Assembly: GCA_027449125.1 (NCBI GenBank)
Contig: DAIDME010000106.1
Coordinates: 1-64,000, forward strand
Length of the DNA: 64,000 nucleotides
DNA from: Solirubrobacterales bacterium
GTDB taxonomy: Bacteria > Actinomycetota > Thermoleophilia > Solirubrobacterales > Solirubrobacteraceae
Direction: 5' to 3'
The stretch's first letter is position 1. Each line of letters begins with the position of its first letter. Both the position numbers and the translations under genes were made by a program. This document shows, piece after piece, positions 1 through 8,727 of this stretch. The notes beneath the pieces were generated by a model. That model saw only the letters and a program-made list of their open reading frames with translations, was not told the origin of the DNA and did no database searches.

Positions 1-114
1 ACCATTTACAAGCCCGAACCTACGGCCTGAACCCGTGCGCGTCACCCAACGACCCCGCAACCAGCGAGAAAACCCGCTCACAGCAGGACAAACCACCCAG
101 CCCGACCCCGCCAG

Positions 115-360
115 TCACCTACGATCATCCACGGAGCCCCCGTTAAGCGTTGCCGCAACCGCTTGCGAGACCGTGAACTCGGCACCATTTGATGCCACTA
201 GCGTAGTTTGGCTGTTCGAGGCCGTCAGCTCCGCGAGATACGAAACCGAGTGCATCGCGCTCGTTGTCGTGGCAGCAAACGCTGAGCTTGCATCCGTAAG
301 ACCGATTGCGGCAACGGCGACCGTCGCCCCCAGGGCGGCAAATTTCTTCACTGACTCCAC
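115..360 (-). CDS. Small secreted protein of unknown function
   Basis: Encodes about 81 residues from a GTG start. The N-terminus reads as a Sec signal peptide: basic residues (VESVKKF), an alanine-rich hydrophobic core, then an SSAFA-A type cleavage site near residue 26. The mature part is about 55 residues, rich in Ser, Thr and Ala, and has no cysteine or recognisable domain. The frame stays open about 55 codons further upstream, but that part is Arg/Pro-rich with no signal character, so the start was placed just before the signal peptide. No good ribosome binding site was seen. It stands alone beside a decayed region. Export is the only property that can be inferred. Confidence 0.5.
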   Translation of the reverse strand: MESVKKFAALGATVAVAAIGLTDASSAFAATTTSAMHSVSYLAELTASNSQTTLVASNGAEFTVSQAVAATLNGGSVDDRR

Positions 361-880
361 CTTGAACGCGGTCAGACTCCCGACGCCGACGGTACAGGTT
401 CCGCGTCGCCGTTGCAACCCCGTTCTCGGCTCAGGAGGACGCCGCGCAGCGGAGCGCGGGCATCGCGTCCCGGCGCCCAGCGGTTCCGGTGAAGCCGTAG
501 CCTCACCGCCTGTGACCGCCCCTAGCAACCCGTCTCAGAACTGCCTGCACAACAGGGTTCGTCGCGGACGCGATCGCAGGAGCGCCGCGGCAGTAGCGGC
601 GTGGCGCGAAGGCGGCAGTCCGGGCGGCCACGGCAACGCGCCACGGCTGTTCGACTGCGGCTAACGCTGGTCCCCCTCACGCATAGTCGAGAGCGTTCTC
701 CTGGCAGATTGCTCTCGTAGATGCGTGAGGGGACGCTCGTTAGTGGACGCTACCTGCGGCTGGTGACACGAACTCGAGCACCGGGCCATATCCGCGCGAA
801 CAGGAACGCAGGTCTCAAGCACAGAACCCATGTGGGACCAGCATGTCGCCAGAACCGGCTACCGGCCAGGACGGTTGGTC
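361..880. other. Non-coding stretch with a large hairpin
   Basis: No frame on either strand in this 520-base stretch gives a convincing protein. The open frames here have the Arg/Pro/Ala-rich composition typical of GC-rich shadow frames. Its one notable content is the branched inverted repeat at 661-743, described separately. It lies between the small secreted protein and the broken resolvase gene. Confidence 0.6.
661..743. repeat. Branched inverted repeat resembling an attC recombination site
   Basis: The two halves pair over almost their whole length. The outer arm CTAACG (661-666) pairs with CGTTAG (738-743). A three-base internal mismatch follows, then a stem of 14 pairs formed by bases 670-684 and 721-734 with one extra C bulged on the left side. 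A second three-base mismatch follows, then CGAGAGC (688-694) pairing with GCTCTCG (711-717) around a 16-base loop. Interrupted stems with an extrahelical base and outer arms near GTTRRRY/RYYYAAC are the layout of integron attC sites. The outer boxes do not match that consensus exactly. Other options are a transcription terminator, a resolvase site or a miniature transposon relic. Confidence 0.5.
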
Positions 881-1496
881 TCAGCGCATCTTGCGACGGT
901 TGTCAGCGAGTAGCTTGATCTCGTCTGGTCGTAGCTCGCCTGTCTTGGAGACGTGCCGGTACAGCGTTTGCCTGCTCGATCTGGACCTCGGAGCAGAGCT
1001 GCTCGACGTTGGTGTCGGGCTTGCTCATCGAGGCTGTAGCGAGCCGGAGCTTGGGTGGCGTCATCTTGTAAGGCCGCCCGCGTTTGCAGCCGTGCGCACG
1101 GGCTGATGCGACGCCGACCACGGTGCGTTCGGAGATGAACTCGCGTTCGCATTCGGCGAGCGCAGCGAAGATCGCGAACACGAGCTTGCCGGCGGGGGTG
1201 GTGGTGTCGATCGCTGCTCCTTGGCCGCGTAGGCCCTTGAGGCCGACGCATCGCGCGCTGAGCTCATCGACCGTATTGGCGAGGTGGTGCAGGTTGCGGC
1301 CGAGGCGGTCTAGCTTCCACACCACGAGCGTGTCGCCTTGGCGGAGCGCTTTTAGGCAGGCGACGAGTCCGGGCCGGTGGTCGCGTCGTCCGGGGGCGTG
1401 GTCGTTGTGGACCTGGTCGGCGTCGACGGCGGCGGCGAGCAGCGCGTCGCGTTGAAACGTGGGGCTCTGCGAACTGTCCGCCTTTGAGACTCGCAT
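881..1496 (-). pseudogene. Serine recombinase (resolvase/invertase family), frameshifted
   Basis: The catalytic N-terminal domain is clear: YMRVSK with the nucleophile serine, the GDTLVVWKLDRLGRN block, the IDTTTPAGKLVFAIFAALAE block and the ERT helix. The reading then breaks in the C-terminal helix-turn-helix. After CSEV-QIEQ the annotated frame turns into unrelated sequence, but dropping one base near 971 restores QTLYRHVSKTGELRPDE and runs to a stop at 881-883, as in intact Tn3-type resolvases. The 5' end is also damaged. Codons for QIGY precede the ATG, where relatives carry an M-x-IGY start, and an in-frame stop lies just upstream. The ATG at 1496 may still be used. The product would lack its DNA-binding helix, so it is probably inactive. 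Confidence 0.8.
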
Positions 1497-2420
1497 GTAG
1501 CCGATCTGCCCGCTCTCCGTCCCTTGTCACGTGCGCGTTCGATTAAGTGACAAAGTGACAACCGGCATGGCGAACGTGAACGGTGTCCCTGGCGTCACAT
1601 AACCCGTCATGCGTTCTAGGTCAAGGAAACGTGTGCGCCACTTGCTCGCGGGCCAAGGTTCTCGGGCGGGACACCGAGCCCGATGAGGTTGGCCCTGACT
1701 TCCTCGATCCTCTGCGCGGTTCTACCCTCGCGGACTACGGGGATGTAGAAGGGCTTGTGCTTGGGCGAGGACTTCTCTCGCGGCGTCGAGGGCTTCTTCC
1801 AGCGCCGCTGTGAGTTCGTCCCATCTGCCGCGGGTCGGTGGCTGGCCGTCATCGACGGCCCTTAAACCGCGGAGAAGAGCCACGGAGAAACGTCGCGTAT
1901 GGCCGCCACGTTCCCGCGCCGCCGCGAGCTGGGTGGCGGCGACTGCTCGAGACCAGACGGAGGTCGGCTGCCCGAGAGCCCGAGTAGGTCAGCGGTGTGC
2001 TCACCTCATCGAGCAGCCCTCGCAGCAGCTGCTGTGGATGTCCGAAGGCCACGGCATCAGGTAGCCGCTCGGCGCGATCACGAGCATGCCGCCGGTCGTG
2101 ATCGCGCGAGCACGTGTGGACGGAGCCGGGCACCGCGATCGGGTTGAACAGGACGGCGAAGAAGGCAACTGCACAACTGATCGCTTGTGTCTCGCCGACC
2201 GACCGTACCACCACTGACGCGAACATCGCGGCCCCGGGCAGTTTGGCTGACACGGGTTGCGGTCTTTCCGCACTCAGGCGTGGCGCATCCGGGCCGGCGA
2301 TGCGCACCGGATACCGAGGAGCACGGCCACAAGCAGGGCTAATCTGAAGGCTTGGCTGCACGCCGTGCGCCATACCGGGCCAGCCCCCGCGACGACCATC
2401 GAACCAAAAAAGGAGCACCA
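1497..2420. other. Decayed region without a confident gene
   Basis: No complete gene is recognisable. On the minus strand, two pieces have protein-like composition but no usable start. One ends at the stop at 1722-1724 and reads as amphipathic helix ([20 protein letters not shown]). The other, around 2100-2200, reads as a hydrophobic segment (AISCAVAFFAVLFNPIAVPG). They lie in different frames with stops between, as expected of a broken gene. Next to the frameshifted resolvase, this suggests the remains of a mobile or accessory segment. No function is assigned. Confidence 0.4.
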
Positions 2421-2906
2421 ATGATTCTGATCGGCTACGACGGCTCTGAGGACTCCAAGGCGGCGGTCGCGCAGGCCGCCAAGCTGTTCCCGGGCCAGAG
2501 CGCGACGGTGCTGACCGTCTGGCAGCGGTTCATCGATACGATGGCCCGCGCCGGCGCCGGCATGGCCATAGCCGTGGACCTGGACGAGATGGACACGGCA
2601 ACAGAGCGCTCCGCGACAGAGACCGCACAGGCGGGCGCGCAACTCGCCAGCGAGGCTGGGCTCGACGCGAGCCCGCAGACCGCCGTGGTCACGAGCACCG
2701 TGGGCGAGGCGATCCTGCACGCTGCCGCCGCGGTGCGCGCCGAGGCGCTGGTCTGCGGCAGCCACGGCCGCAGCGAGCTGCGCTCGCTGATGCTCGGCAG
2801 CGTCTCCCGCCAGCTCCTGCACCACGCCGAGGTGCCGGTCGTGGTGGTCCCCTCGCCGGCCGTGGTCGCGGCGCGCGCCGAGCACCGCGCCCGGACGCGG
2901 CACTGA
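2421..2906 (+). CDS. Universal stress protein (UspA family)
   Basis: Cytoplasmic protein of 161 residues with the single Usp fold. It starts MILIGYDGSEDS, the nucleotide-contacting first strand, and ends with the ATP-binding signature GSHGRSELRSLMLGSVS followed by the VPVVVV strand, so it is of the ATP-binding class. The ATG at 2421 was chosen because AGGAG lies six bases upstream and the Usp fold begins at once; an earlier in-frame start at 2352 would add 23 unrelated residues. Such proteins respond to starvation or oxygen and redox stress, but the exact role is not visible here. It converges with the threonine aldolase gene with a four-base gap. Confidence 0.92.
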   Translation: MILIGYDGSEDSKAAVAQAAKLFPGQSATVLTVWQRFIDTMARAGAGMAIAVDLDEMDTATERSATETAQAGAQLASEAGLDASPQTAVVTSTVGEAILHAAAAVRAEALVCGSHGRSELRSLMLGSVSRQLLHHAEVPVVVVPSPAVVAARAEHRARTRH

Positions 2907-2910
2907 GGCG

Positions 2911-3957
2911 TCAGCCGGCCACCGCCCCACGCACCGCGGCCGCGAAGACGTCCACGTCACGCTCGGTGGTGTCCCAGGCGCACATCCAGCGCACCTCACC
3001 GGTCTCCTCATCCCAAACGTAGAAATCGAACTCGCGCAGCAGGCGCTCGCGGGCGTCTGCCGGCAGCACCGCGAAGACGGCGTTGGCGGCGGGCGGGCGG
3101 GTGACGCGCACGCCTTCCACGCCGCTGAGAGCGTCATACAGCCGTTGCGCCATGGCGTTCGCGTGCGCGGCGTTCCGGAGCCACAGGCCCTCGTCGAGCA
3201 GCGCGTCGAACTGCGCGGCCACGAAGCGCATCTTGGAGGCGAGCTGGAGTGTCTGCTTGCGCAGGTGCGCCATACCCGGCACCAGCGCCGGATCCAGCAC
3301 CACCACCGCCTCGCCGAGCATCAGCCCGTTCTTGGTCCCGCCGAACGACAGCAGGTCGGCGCCACTGGCCCCGAGCAGCTCCGCCAGCGAGAGCCCGAGC
3401 GCGGCGGCGGCGTTGGCAAAGCGCGCTCCGTCCACGTGCACCCGCAGGCCGTGGCGGTGGGCGAGCTGGGCGAGCTCGCCCAGCTCGCCCAGCTCATACA
3501 CCGTGCCAAGCTCAGTGGACTGCGTGACCGACAAGAGCCCCGGCTTGACGGCGTGCTCGTCGTTGGGCCGCTCGACGAGCCGGCGCACGCCATCGAGCGT
3601 CACACGCCCATCGCGCGTCTCAGCAACCAGCAGCTTGGCGCCGGCCACCGCCTCAGGGGCGCCGACCTCATCGGTGTGCAGGTGCGCACACTCGGAGACC
3701 ACAGCCGCCTCCCACGGTCGCAACGCCGCTCGCAGCGACAGCACGTTGGCACCAGAGCCGTTGAAGACGAAGAACACAGATGCATCTGGGACGCCCAGCT
3801 CGGCTGCCAGACGCCGCTCCACAGCCTGCGTGTAGGGGTCGTGACCATAGCCGAAGGCATGCCCCCGGTTACAGGCGGCGATCGCCTCGAGCACCCGCGG
3901 GTGCACGCTCGCGGCGTTGTCGGAGGCGAACCCGCGCCTGTGCTCCGCGCCGTTCAC
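2911..3957 (-). CDS. ltaE: Low-specificity L-threonine aldolase
   Basis: A 348-residue fold-type I PLP enzyme that splits L-threonine or allo-threonine into glycine and acetaldehyde. The family opening FASDNAASVHP and the YGHDPYT motif are present. The substrate and cofactor residues lie in the ECAHLHTDE block, the aspartate in HVDGARFANA, and the Schiff-base lysine in SFGGTKNGLM. Length is normal for the family. A run of repeated ELGELGELAQLAH residues arises from a small in-frame repeat in the DNA near 3468-3497. The gene converges on the universal stress protein and stands alone. Its likely role is threonine breakdown or glycine supply. Confidence 0.9.
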   Translation of the reverse strand: MNGAEHRRGFASDNAASVHPRVLEAIAACNRGHAFGYGHDPYTQAVERRLAAELGVPDASVFFVFNGSGANVLSLRAALRPWEAAVVSECAHLHTDEVGAPEAVAGAKLLVAETRDGRVTLDGVRRLVERPNDEHAVKPGLLSVTQSTELGTVYELGELGELAQLAHRHGLRVHVDGARFANAAAALGLSLAELLGASGADLLSFGGTKNGLMLGEAVVVLDPALVPGMAHLRKQTLQLASKMRFVAAQFDALLDEGLWLRNAAHANAMAQRLYDALSGVEGVRVTRPPAANAVFAVLPADARERLLREFDFYVWDEETGEVRWMCAWDTTERDVDVFAAAVRGAVAG

Positions 3958-4183
3958 GCTTGCGCCGGCTCCTGCTGGACCGTCCCGACATCGCTACGGC
4001 CCTCGTTGAAGCGCACGCTGATCGCTCGCACAGCGGCGAGCTTAGACGATGGATGCGCGCCCCAGAGTAGGATCACCGTCGAGGGAGTTTGGCGTGAGGT
4101 CAAGGCGGGCCGGCGGCGGCCGATTACCTCGGTGAGGCCGATGCCGGCAGAGAGCCTGGTGACCTTTCATCCGCGGAGGACCG

Positions 4184-6313
4184 ATGGCGAACGACGACGA
4201 GCTGAGCCGGCTGCGCGCCGAGCACGAAGCGCTCCAGCGGGAGCTCGCTCGCCTGCGCCAGCTCTGCGACACCACCGAGCAGCTCGCGCACGTCGGCACC
4301 TGGGAGTGGGACCTGAAGAGCGGTGCGGTGCGCTGGTCGGACGAGATGTACCGCCTGCACGGCCACGAGCCGCGGGCCATCGCGGTCGATCAGAGCACCG
4401 GCATGAGCCACACCCACCCCGACGATCGCGACCGCCGCAAGCGCTGGATCGAGCGCCTGCACGAGCGGCCGGGCGAGCAGATAGAAGAGCGCCTGCGGCT
4501 GGTGCTCTCCGACGGGAGCGTTCGCCGCATCGTGGCTCGGGCTGTCCTCGAGGTTGACAGCGACGGCACGCCGCTGCGCTACGTGGGCACCAACCAGGAC
4601 TACACCCTCGAAGCTCGCTCGGACGACACCGAGCGGCTGCTCGCACAGATCGTGATGTCCACGAACGAGGCGATCTACACGGTTGACCGCGACCTCAAGG
4701 TCCTGAGCTGGAACCCGGGGGCGCAGCGGCTCTACGGCTACACCGCCGAGGAGATGTTCGGCGAGCCGCTGCTGAAGCTCTACCCGCACCGCAGCGGCAC
4801 GCGTAGCGTCCAGGAGTCCGATGAGCGCCGGCGAAAGCTGCTGAGCGGCGAGCTCGAGTTCGCCGAGTACGAGGACGTGCGTCGCCACAAGGACGGCAGC
4901 CTCCTGCACGTGTCCGCGACACTCAGCCCGTTGCGCGACCACACTGGTGCGATCATCGGGCTCGTGGGCTCGCTGCGCGACATCAGCGAGCGGCGACGCA
5001 CCGAGGCGCAGCTGGCCTACCTGTCCAACAACGACCCGCTCACGGGCCTCTTCAACCGCAAGCGCTTCGAGGAGGAGCTGGCCGGCGCCGCCCTGCGCGC
5101 CCGTCAGGGCGGTCAGCAGGTGGCGGTGCTGATGCTCAACCTGGACAACTTCAAGTACGTGAACGAGACCTACGGCCACCGCCTGGGTGACGAGCTGGTC
5201 GCGCAGACAGCCGAGGTTCTGGCAGAGCACCTGGCTCCCAGCGACGTGCTCGCCCGCTTCGGCGGCGACTCGTTCGCGGTGCTGGCGCCCGGTGCCGACG
5301 CGCCTCGCGGCCGCGAGCTGGCCGAGGAGCTGCTCGCCGCCGTGCGCGAACACGAGCTGGACGTCAACGGCAGGCAGCTGCGCGTCACCGGCAGCGCCGG
5401 CGTGGTGATCTTCGACGGCATCCAGGCGAGCGTCGAGGACGTCCTGGCCGACGTCGACCGCGCCATGTACCAGAGCAAGGAGAAGGGGCGTAACCGCGTG
5501 ACCTTGTTGGAGGCGGCCGACCGTGGATGGGTCCGCGACCACCTGGGCCGCTCCACCGAGCACGTCATCCGTGAGGCGCTCGCCCAGGATCGCTTCGAGC
5601 TCTTCGTCCAGCCGATCGTCAACCTGTGCACCGGCGGGATGACCCACTGCGAGGCCCTGCTGCGCCTGCGTGAAGGCGACGACGTGATCGCTCCAGGGCG
5701 CTTCCTCCCGGCCGCCGAGCGCCTGGGTCTGATACATCTGATCGACCGCTGGGTGATCGATCACGCGTTCATACTCGCCGCGCGCCACCGGGATCTCACC
5801 TTCGAGCTCAACCTCTCCGGCGCGACGATCGACGACCCGAGCCTCGTCCACTACGTGGCCGAGCGGCTCGAGCACCACGGCGCCGACCCTCAGCGGATCG
5901 TCTTTGAGCTGACAGAGACGGCGGCGGTCGGCAACATGGGCAAGGCGAGGGCGATGGCGCGCAGCCTCTCGGGGCTGGGCTGCCAGTTCGCCATCGATGA
6001 CTTCGGCACCGGCTTCAGCACCTTCTACTACCTCAAGCACTTCCCCGCCCAGTACGTCAAGATCGATGGTGAGTTCATCTCGGCCAGGCGCAACCGCACC
6101 GACGACCTGCTGATCGAATCGATCGTCAAGATCGCTCGTGAGCTCGGCAAGCACACGATCGCCGAGTACGTCTCAGACGAGGCCCGCATGAAGCGCGTCC
6201 GCAGCCTCGGCGTCGACTACGGACAGGGGTATCACTTCGCGGCGCCGTTTCCGTCTGCGCAGCTGGCCGACTATCCGCGTCAGCTGCTGGAGCCCGCGCG
6301 GACGGCGGCGTAG
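4184..6313 (+). CDS. PAS-PAS-GGDEF-EAL cyclic-di-GMP signalling protein
   Basis: A 709-residue soluble sensor-effector. Domain order: a short coiled coil (1-35), a PAS with GTWEWDLKSG (about 40-150), a second PAS starting IVMSTNEAIYTVDRDLK (about 155-275), a GGDEF domain (about 280-440) and an EAL domain (about 455-695). The GGDEF active-site loop reads GGDSF, so the key Glu is a Ser and cyclase activity is doubtful. The EAL domain keeps its catalytic set: EALLR, NLSG, ELTET, DDFGTG, VKIDGEF, the first Glu of AEYVS, and QGYHF. The most likely activity is therefore c-di-GMP phosphodiesterase with a degenerate GGDEF as regulatory domain. ATG at 4184; its 3' end overlaps the convergent gene by 34 bases. 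Confidence 0.9.
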   Translation: MANDDELSRLRAEHEALQRELARLRQLCDTTEQLAHVGTWEWDLKSGAVRWSDEMYRLHGHEPRAIAVDQSTGMSHTHPDDRDRRKRWIERLHERPGEQIEERLRLVLSDGSVRRIVARAVLEVDSDGTPLRYVGTNQDYTLEARSDDTERLLAQIVMSTNEAIYTVDRDLKVLSWNPGAQRLYGYTAEEMFGEPLLKLYPHRSGTRSVQESDERRRKLLSGELEFAEYEDVRRHKDGSLLHVSATLSPLRDHTGAIIGLVGSLRDISERRRTEAQLAYLSNNDPLTGLFNRKRFEEELAGAALRARQGGQQVAVLMLNLDNFKYVNETYGHRLGDELVAQTAEVLAEHLAPSDVLARFGGDSFAVLAPGADAPRGRELAEELLAAVREHELDVNGRQLRVTGSAGVVIFDGIQASVEDVLADVDRAMYQSKEKGRNRVTLLEAADRGWVRDHLGRSTEHVIREALAQDRFELFVQPIVNLCTGGMTHCEALLRLREGDDVIAPGRFLPAAERLGLIHLIDRWVIDHAFILAARHRDLTFELNLSGATIDDPSLVHYVAERLEHHGADPQRIVFELTETAAVGNMGKARAMARSLSGLGCQFAIDDFGTGFSTFYYLKHFPAQYVKIDGEFISARRNRTDDLLIESIVKIARELGKHTIAEYVSDEARMKRVRSLGVDYGQGYHFAAPFPSAQLADYPRQLLEPARTAA

Positions 6314-8643
6314 CCGCCGTCCGCGGGCGCCGGCCTTGGCGGCAGCTCGAGCGGCGTCGCGTGCAGCGCCCGCAGCCGCACCTCGCGCCAGGACATGCCC
6401 TCGCGCAGCAGCGCCGGCGCGCCCATCAGAATCGCCGTTGCGATCTCCACCGCCTGCAGGATCACACCGTAGGCCACGCCTGTGCCCCAGCCGATGTGCC
6501 AGCCGGTGGCCAGCACCGTCGCACAGGCGAACTGAAACACCCCCAGGTTCGCGGGCGTGGCCGGCAGTACAGCGGTGACGTTGACGGCGAACAGGACCGC
6601 CGCGGCCGCCGGCAGGCCAGCATGGCGATCGAGACCGAGCGCCACCAGCAGCAGGTAGCAGGCGAGGATCTGCAGCGCCCAGGCCATGAGCTGCGCGGCG
6701 ACCGCCGCGGCGCCCAGCCGCAGGTTGCTGAACACAGCGAGCCCGCCGCGCGCGCGGCCGCTCGCGCGCTGCAGTTGCGCCAGCGCGCGCGATAGCCGCA
6801 CGAAGCGCCCGCTGCCGGAGCCGTAGCGCAGCAGCAGCGGTGCCGTGAGAACGGCCAATAGCAGCGCCGCGGGCGCGCCGGCGGTCACGATCAGCACATC
6901 GTCGTGGCCGGCCATGAAGCCTGCGGCAGAGAGGGTCAGGGCACCGAGCAGGATCAGCGCCGCGACGTTCATCACCGTCTGCGAGACGACCGTGCCGAGC
7001 ACGACCGGCAGCGTGTCGCGGGGACGGCCGGTGCGCCGCGCGAGAATCAGCGCGCGCGATGGCTCCCCGAGCCGTGCCGGAAGCGTCGCCGACATCAGCA
7101 CGCCGATCATCGTTGCGCGCAGCGTGTCCCGCAACCTGATCCTGGCGCTCGGCAGCGCCGCCGCGACCGCGGCGTGCCAGGCCAGGCCGCGCAGCAGCAT
7201 CGCCACGGCCATCGCCGTCAGGCCGAGCAGCACGTAGGCGGGCTCCGAGTTGAGCAGCGTGTTGCCGATACTCGTCACGCCGATCTGGCGCACCGCTACG
7301 TAGACGAGCGCGAGTCCCGCCAGCGCGCCCGCCACCGGCGCCCCGCGACGCGCGTGCGTGAGCGCCCGCCGACGTCTTGCCGGCAGCGCCGGCGGGCGCT
7401 CGAGGCTTTCCAGGCGGCGCGCCGGGACCCGCGGGCGCATGTCCGCCGGGCGCAGGCCGGTCCGCACCGCCAGCGTCTGCGCCAGACCAACCGGGGCGGG
7501 CACTGCCAGCGCGTCCGCATAGGCATCCATCACCTCCTGCGCGACCTGCTCCCAGGCGAAGCGCCTGACCGTCCGTGCCGCCGCCCGCGCAAGCTCCAGG
7601 CGCTGCTCCGGCGCGTGGTATAGCTCGCGCAGGGTCTCGGCCAGCGCCTGCGGGTCGCCCGGGGCGACGAGCACACCGTCATGGCCGTCGGTGACGACGT
7701 CGCGATAGCCCGCGATGTCGGAGGCGACGACAGTTGCTCCTGCAGCGAACGCCTCTGTCAGCACCATGCCGAAGCTCTCACCGCCGAGCGACGGCGCCAC
7801 CAGCACGTCGGCCGCTCGCAGCTCGCTACGTTTGGTCTCCTCGTCTGCCTTGCCGAGCGCCCGTACGCCACGTGCGTCCAAGAGCAGCGGCGCGAGCTCG
7901 GCCGCGTCGGGGCCGATGACGGTCAGCTCGGTCGGGATGTGCTCGCTCAGCGCCTCAAAGGCGCGCAGCAGCACCGGCAGGCCCTTGCGTTCGACGGCCT
8001 GCCCGACGAAGAGGATCCGCAGCGGCGAGTCCTCGCGGACGCCCCGCTGCCGGAGCGCGTCCGCCAGCGCCTCCTCGTCCAGGCGCACGCCGTTGGGGAT
8101 CACTCGATAGCTGCCACCGAACCAGCGGCGCCCGGTCCAGGCGGCCGCCTGCGACACGGCGATCCGCACCGTCAGGCGGTTGAGCACCTGGGTGGCGCCG
8201 CACGCGTTGGCGAAGGCGTTTGGCAGCCGCCTGGCCGCGTAGGAGTGGAAGGTGCCGACCACCGGCGCCCCGAAGGGAAGCGTCGCGACCCAGCCGACCA
8301 TCGGCGCCACCGGCTCGTGCACGTGGATCACGTCGTAGCCACCGCCGCGCAGCTCACGCGCGAGCCGGACAACGCCACCCGTGCCGAACGACAGGTTCGA
8401 GACCGCACCGTTGGCGCTCAGGCCGACCGTACGTCCCAGTGGCACCAGGTAACCGGGAGGCGCAACGCGCTGCGGCCAGGCGCCGCGGTGCATCAGCGCC
8501 GCAACACGGTCCGGAGGGTCAAACGGCGCGAGCACTCGCACGTCGTGGCCGGCTGCCAGATGCTGCTCAGCCAGAGACTCGATGTGTCTCGTGACACCCC
8601 CGGGATAGGACCACGAGTACGGGGAGACCAGCGCGATCCGCAT
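6280..8643 (-). CDS. Glycosyltransferase family 4 fused to a flippase-like membrane domain
   Basis: A 787-residue fusion. Residues 1-385 form a complete GT-B glycosyltransferase of the PimA-like GT4 group: SPYSWSYPGGVTRHI at the N-terminus, HVHEPVAP, GTFHSY, the FVGQAVERKG start of the nucleotide-sugar domain, and the catalytic E-x7-E block GESFGMVLTEAFAAG. Residues 430-750 carry about eight hydrophobic segments of the lysylphosphatidylglycerol-synthase/YbhN type (ATLPARLGEPSRA, TPANLGVFQFA). The likely job is to glycosylate a phosphoinositide or other lipid at the inner membrane face; the membrane half may anchor the enzyme or move the product across. Related actinobacterial enzymes normally occur as separate proteins. 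It is divergent from hemQ. Confidence 0.85.
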   Translation of the reverse strand: MRIALVSPYSWSYPGGVTRHIESLAEQHLAAGHDVRVLAPFDPPDRVAALMHRGAWPQRVAPPGYLVPLGRTVGLSANGAVSNLSFGTGGVVRLARELRGGGYDVIHVHEPVAPMVGWVATLPFGAPVVGTFHSYAARRLPNAFANACGATQVLNRLTVRIAVSQAAAWTGRRWFGGSYRVIPNGVRLDEEALADALRQRGVREDSPLRILFVGQAVERKGLPVLLRAFEALSEHIPTELTVIGPDAAELAPLLLDARGVRALGKADEETKRSELRAADVLVAPSLGGESFGMVLTEAFAAGATVVASDIAGYRDVVTDGHDGVLVAPGDPQALAETLRELYHAPEQRLELARAAARTVRRFAWEQVAQEVMDAYADALAVPAPVGLAQTLAVRTGLRPADMRPRVPARRLESLERPPALPARRRRALTHARRGAPVAGALAGLALVYVAVRQIGVTSIGNTLLNSEPAYVLLGLTAMAVAMLLRGLAWHAAVAAALPSARIRLRDTLRATMIGVLMSATLPARLGEPSRALILARRTGRPRDTLPVVLGTVVSQTVMNVAALILLGALTLSAAGFMAGHDDVLIVTAGAPAALLLAVLTAPLLLRYGSGSGRFVRLSRALAQLQRASGRARGGLAVFSNLRLGAAAVAAQLMAWALQILACYLLLVALGLDRHAGLPAAAAVLFAVNVTAVLPATPANLGVFQFACATVLATGWHIGWGTGVAYGVILQAVEIATAILMGAPALLREGMSWREVRLRALHATPLELPPRPAPADGGYAAVRAGSSS

Positions 8644-8727
8644 CCTGAATAATCCTAACGGCTGCTAAGGACTCCCTTACCACGACCGGCGCCGGATCGC
8701 GCCGCCGCCTGCCATCATTGATCGCCG

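Noticed and set aside
35..664. A 209-codon plus-strand frame at the left end
   Set aside because: It lies opposite the signal-peptide gene and has Arg/Pro-rich composition without motifs.
4124..6154. A 676-codon minus-strand frame
   Set aside because: It is the shadow of the PAS-GGDEF-EAL gene, with Val/Gln/His-rich composition and no motif.
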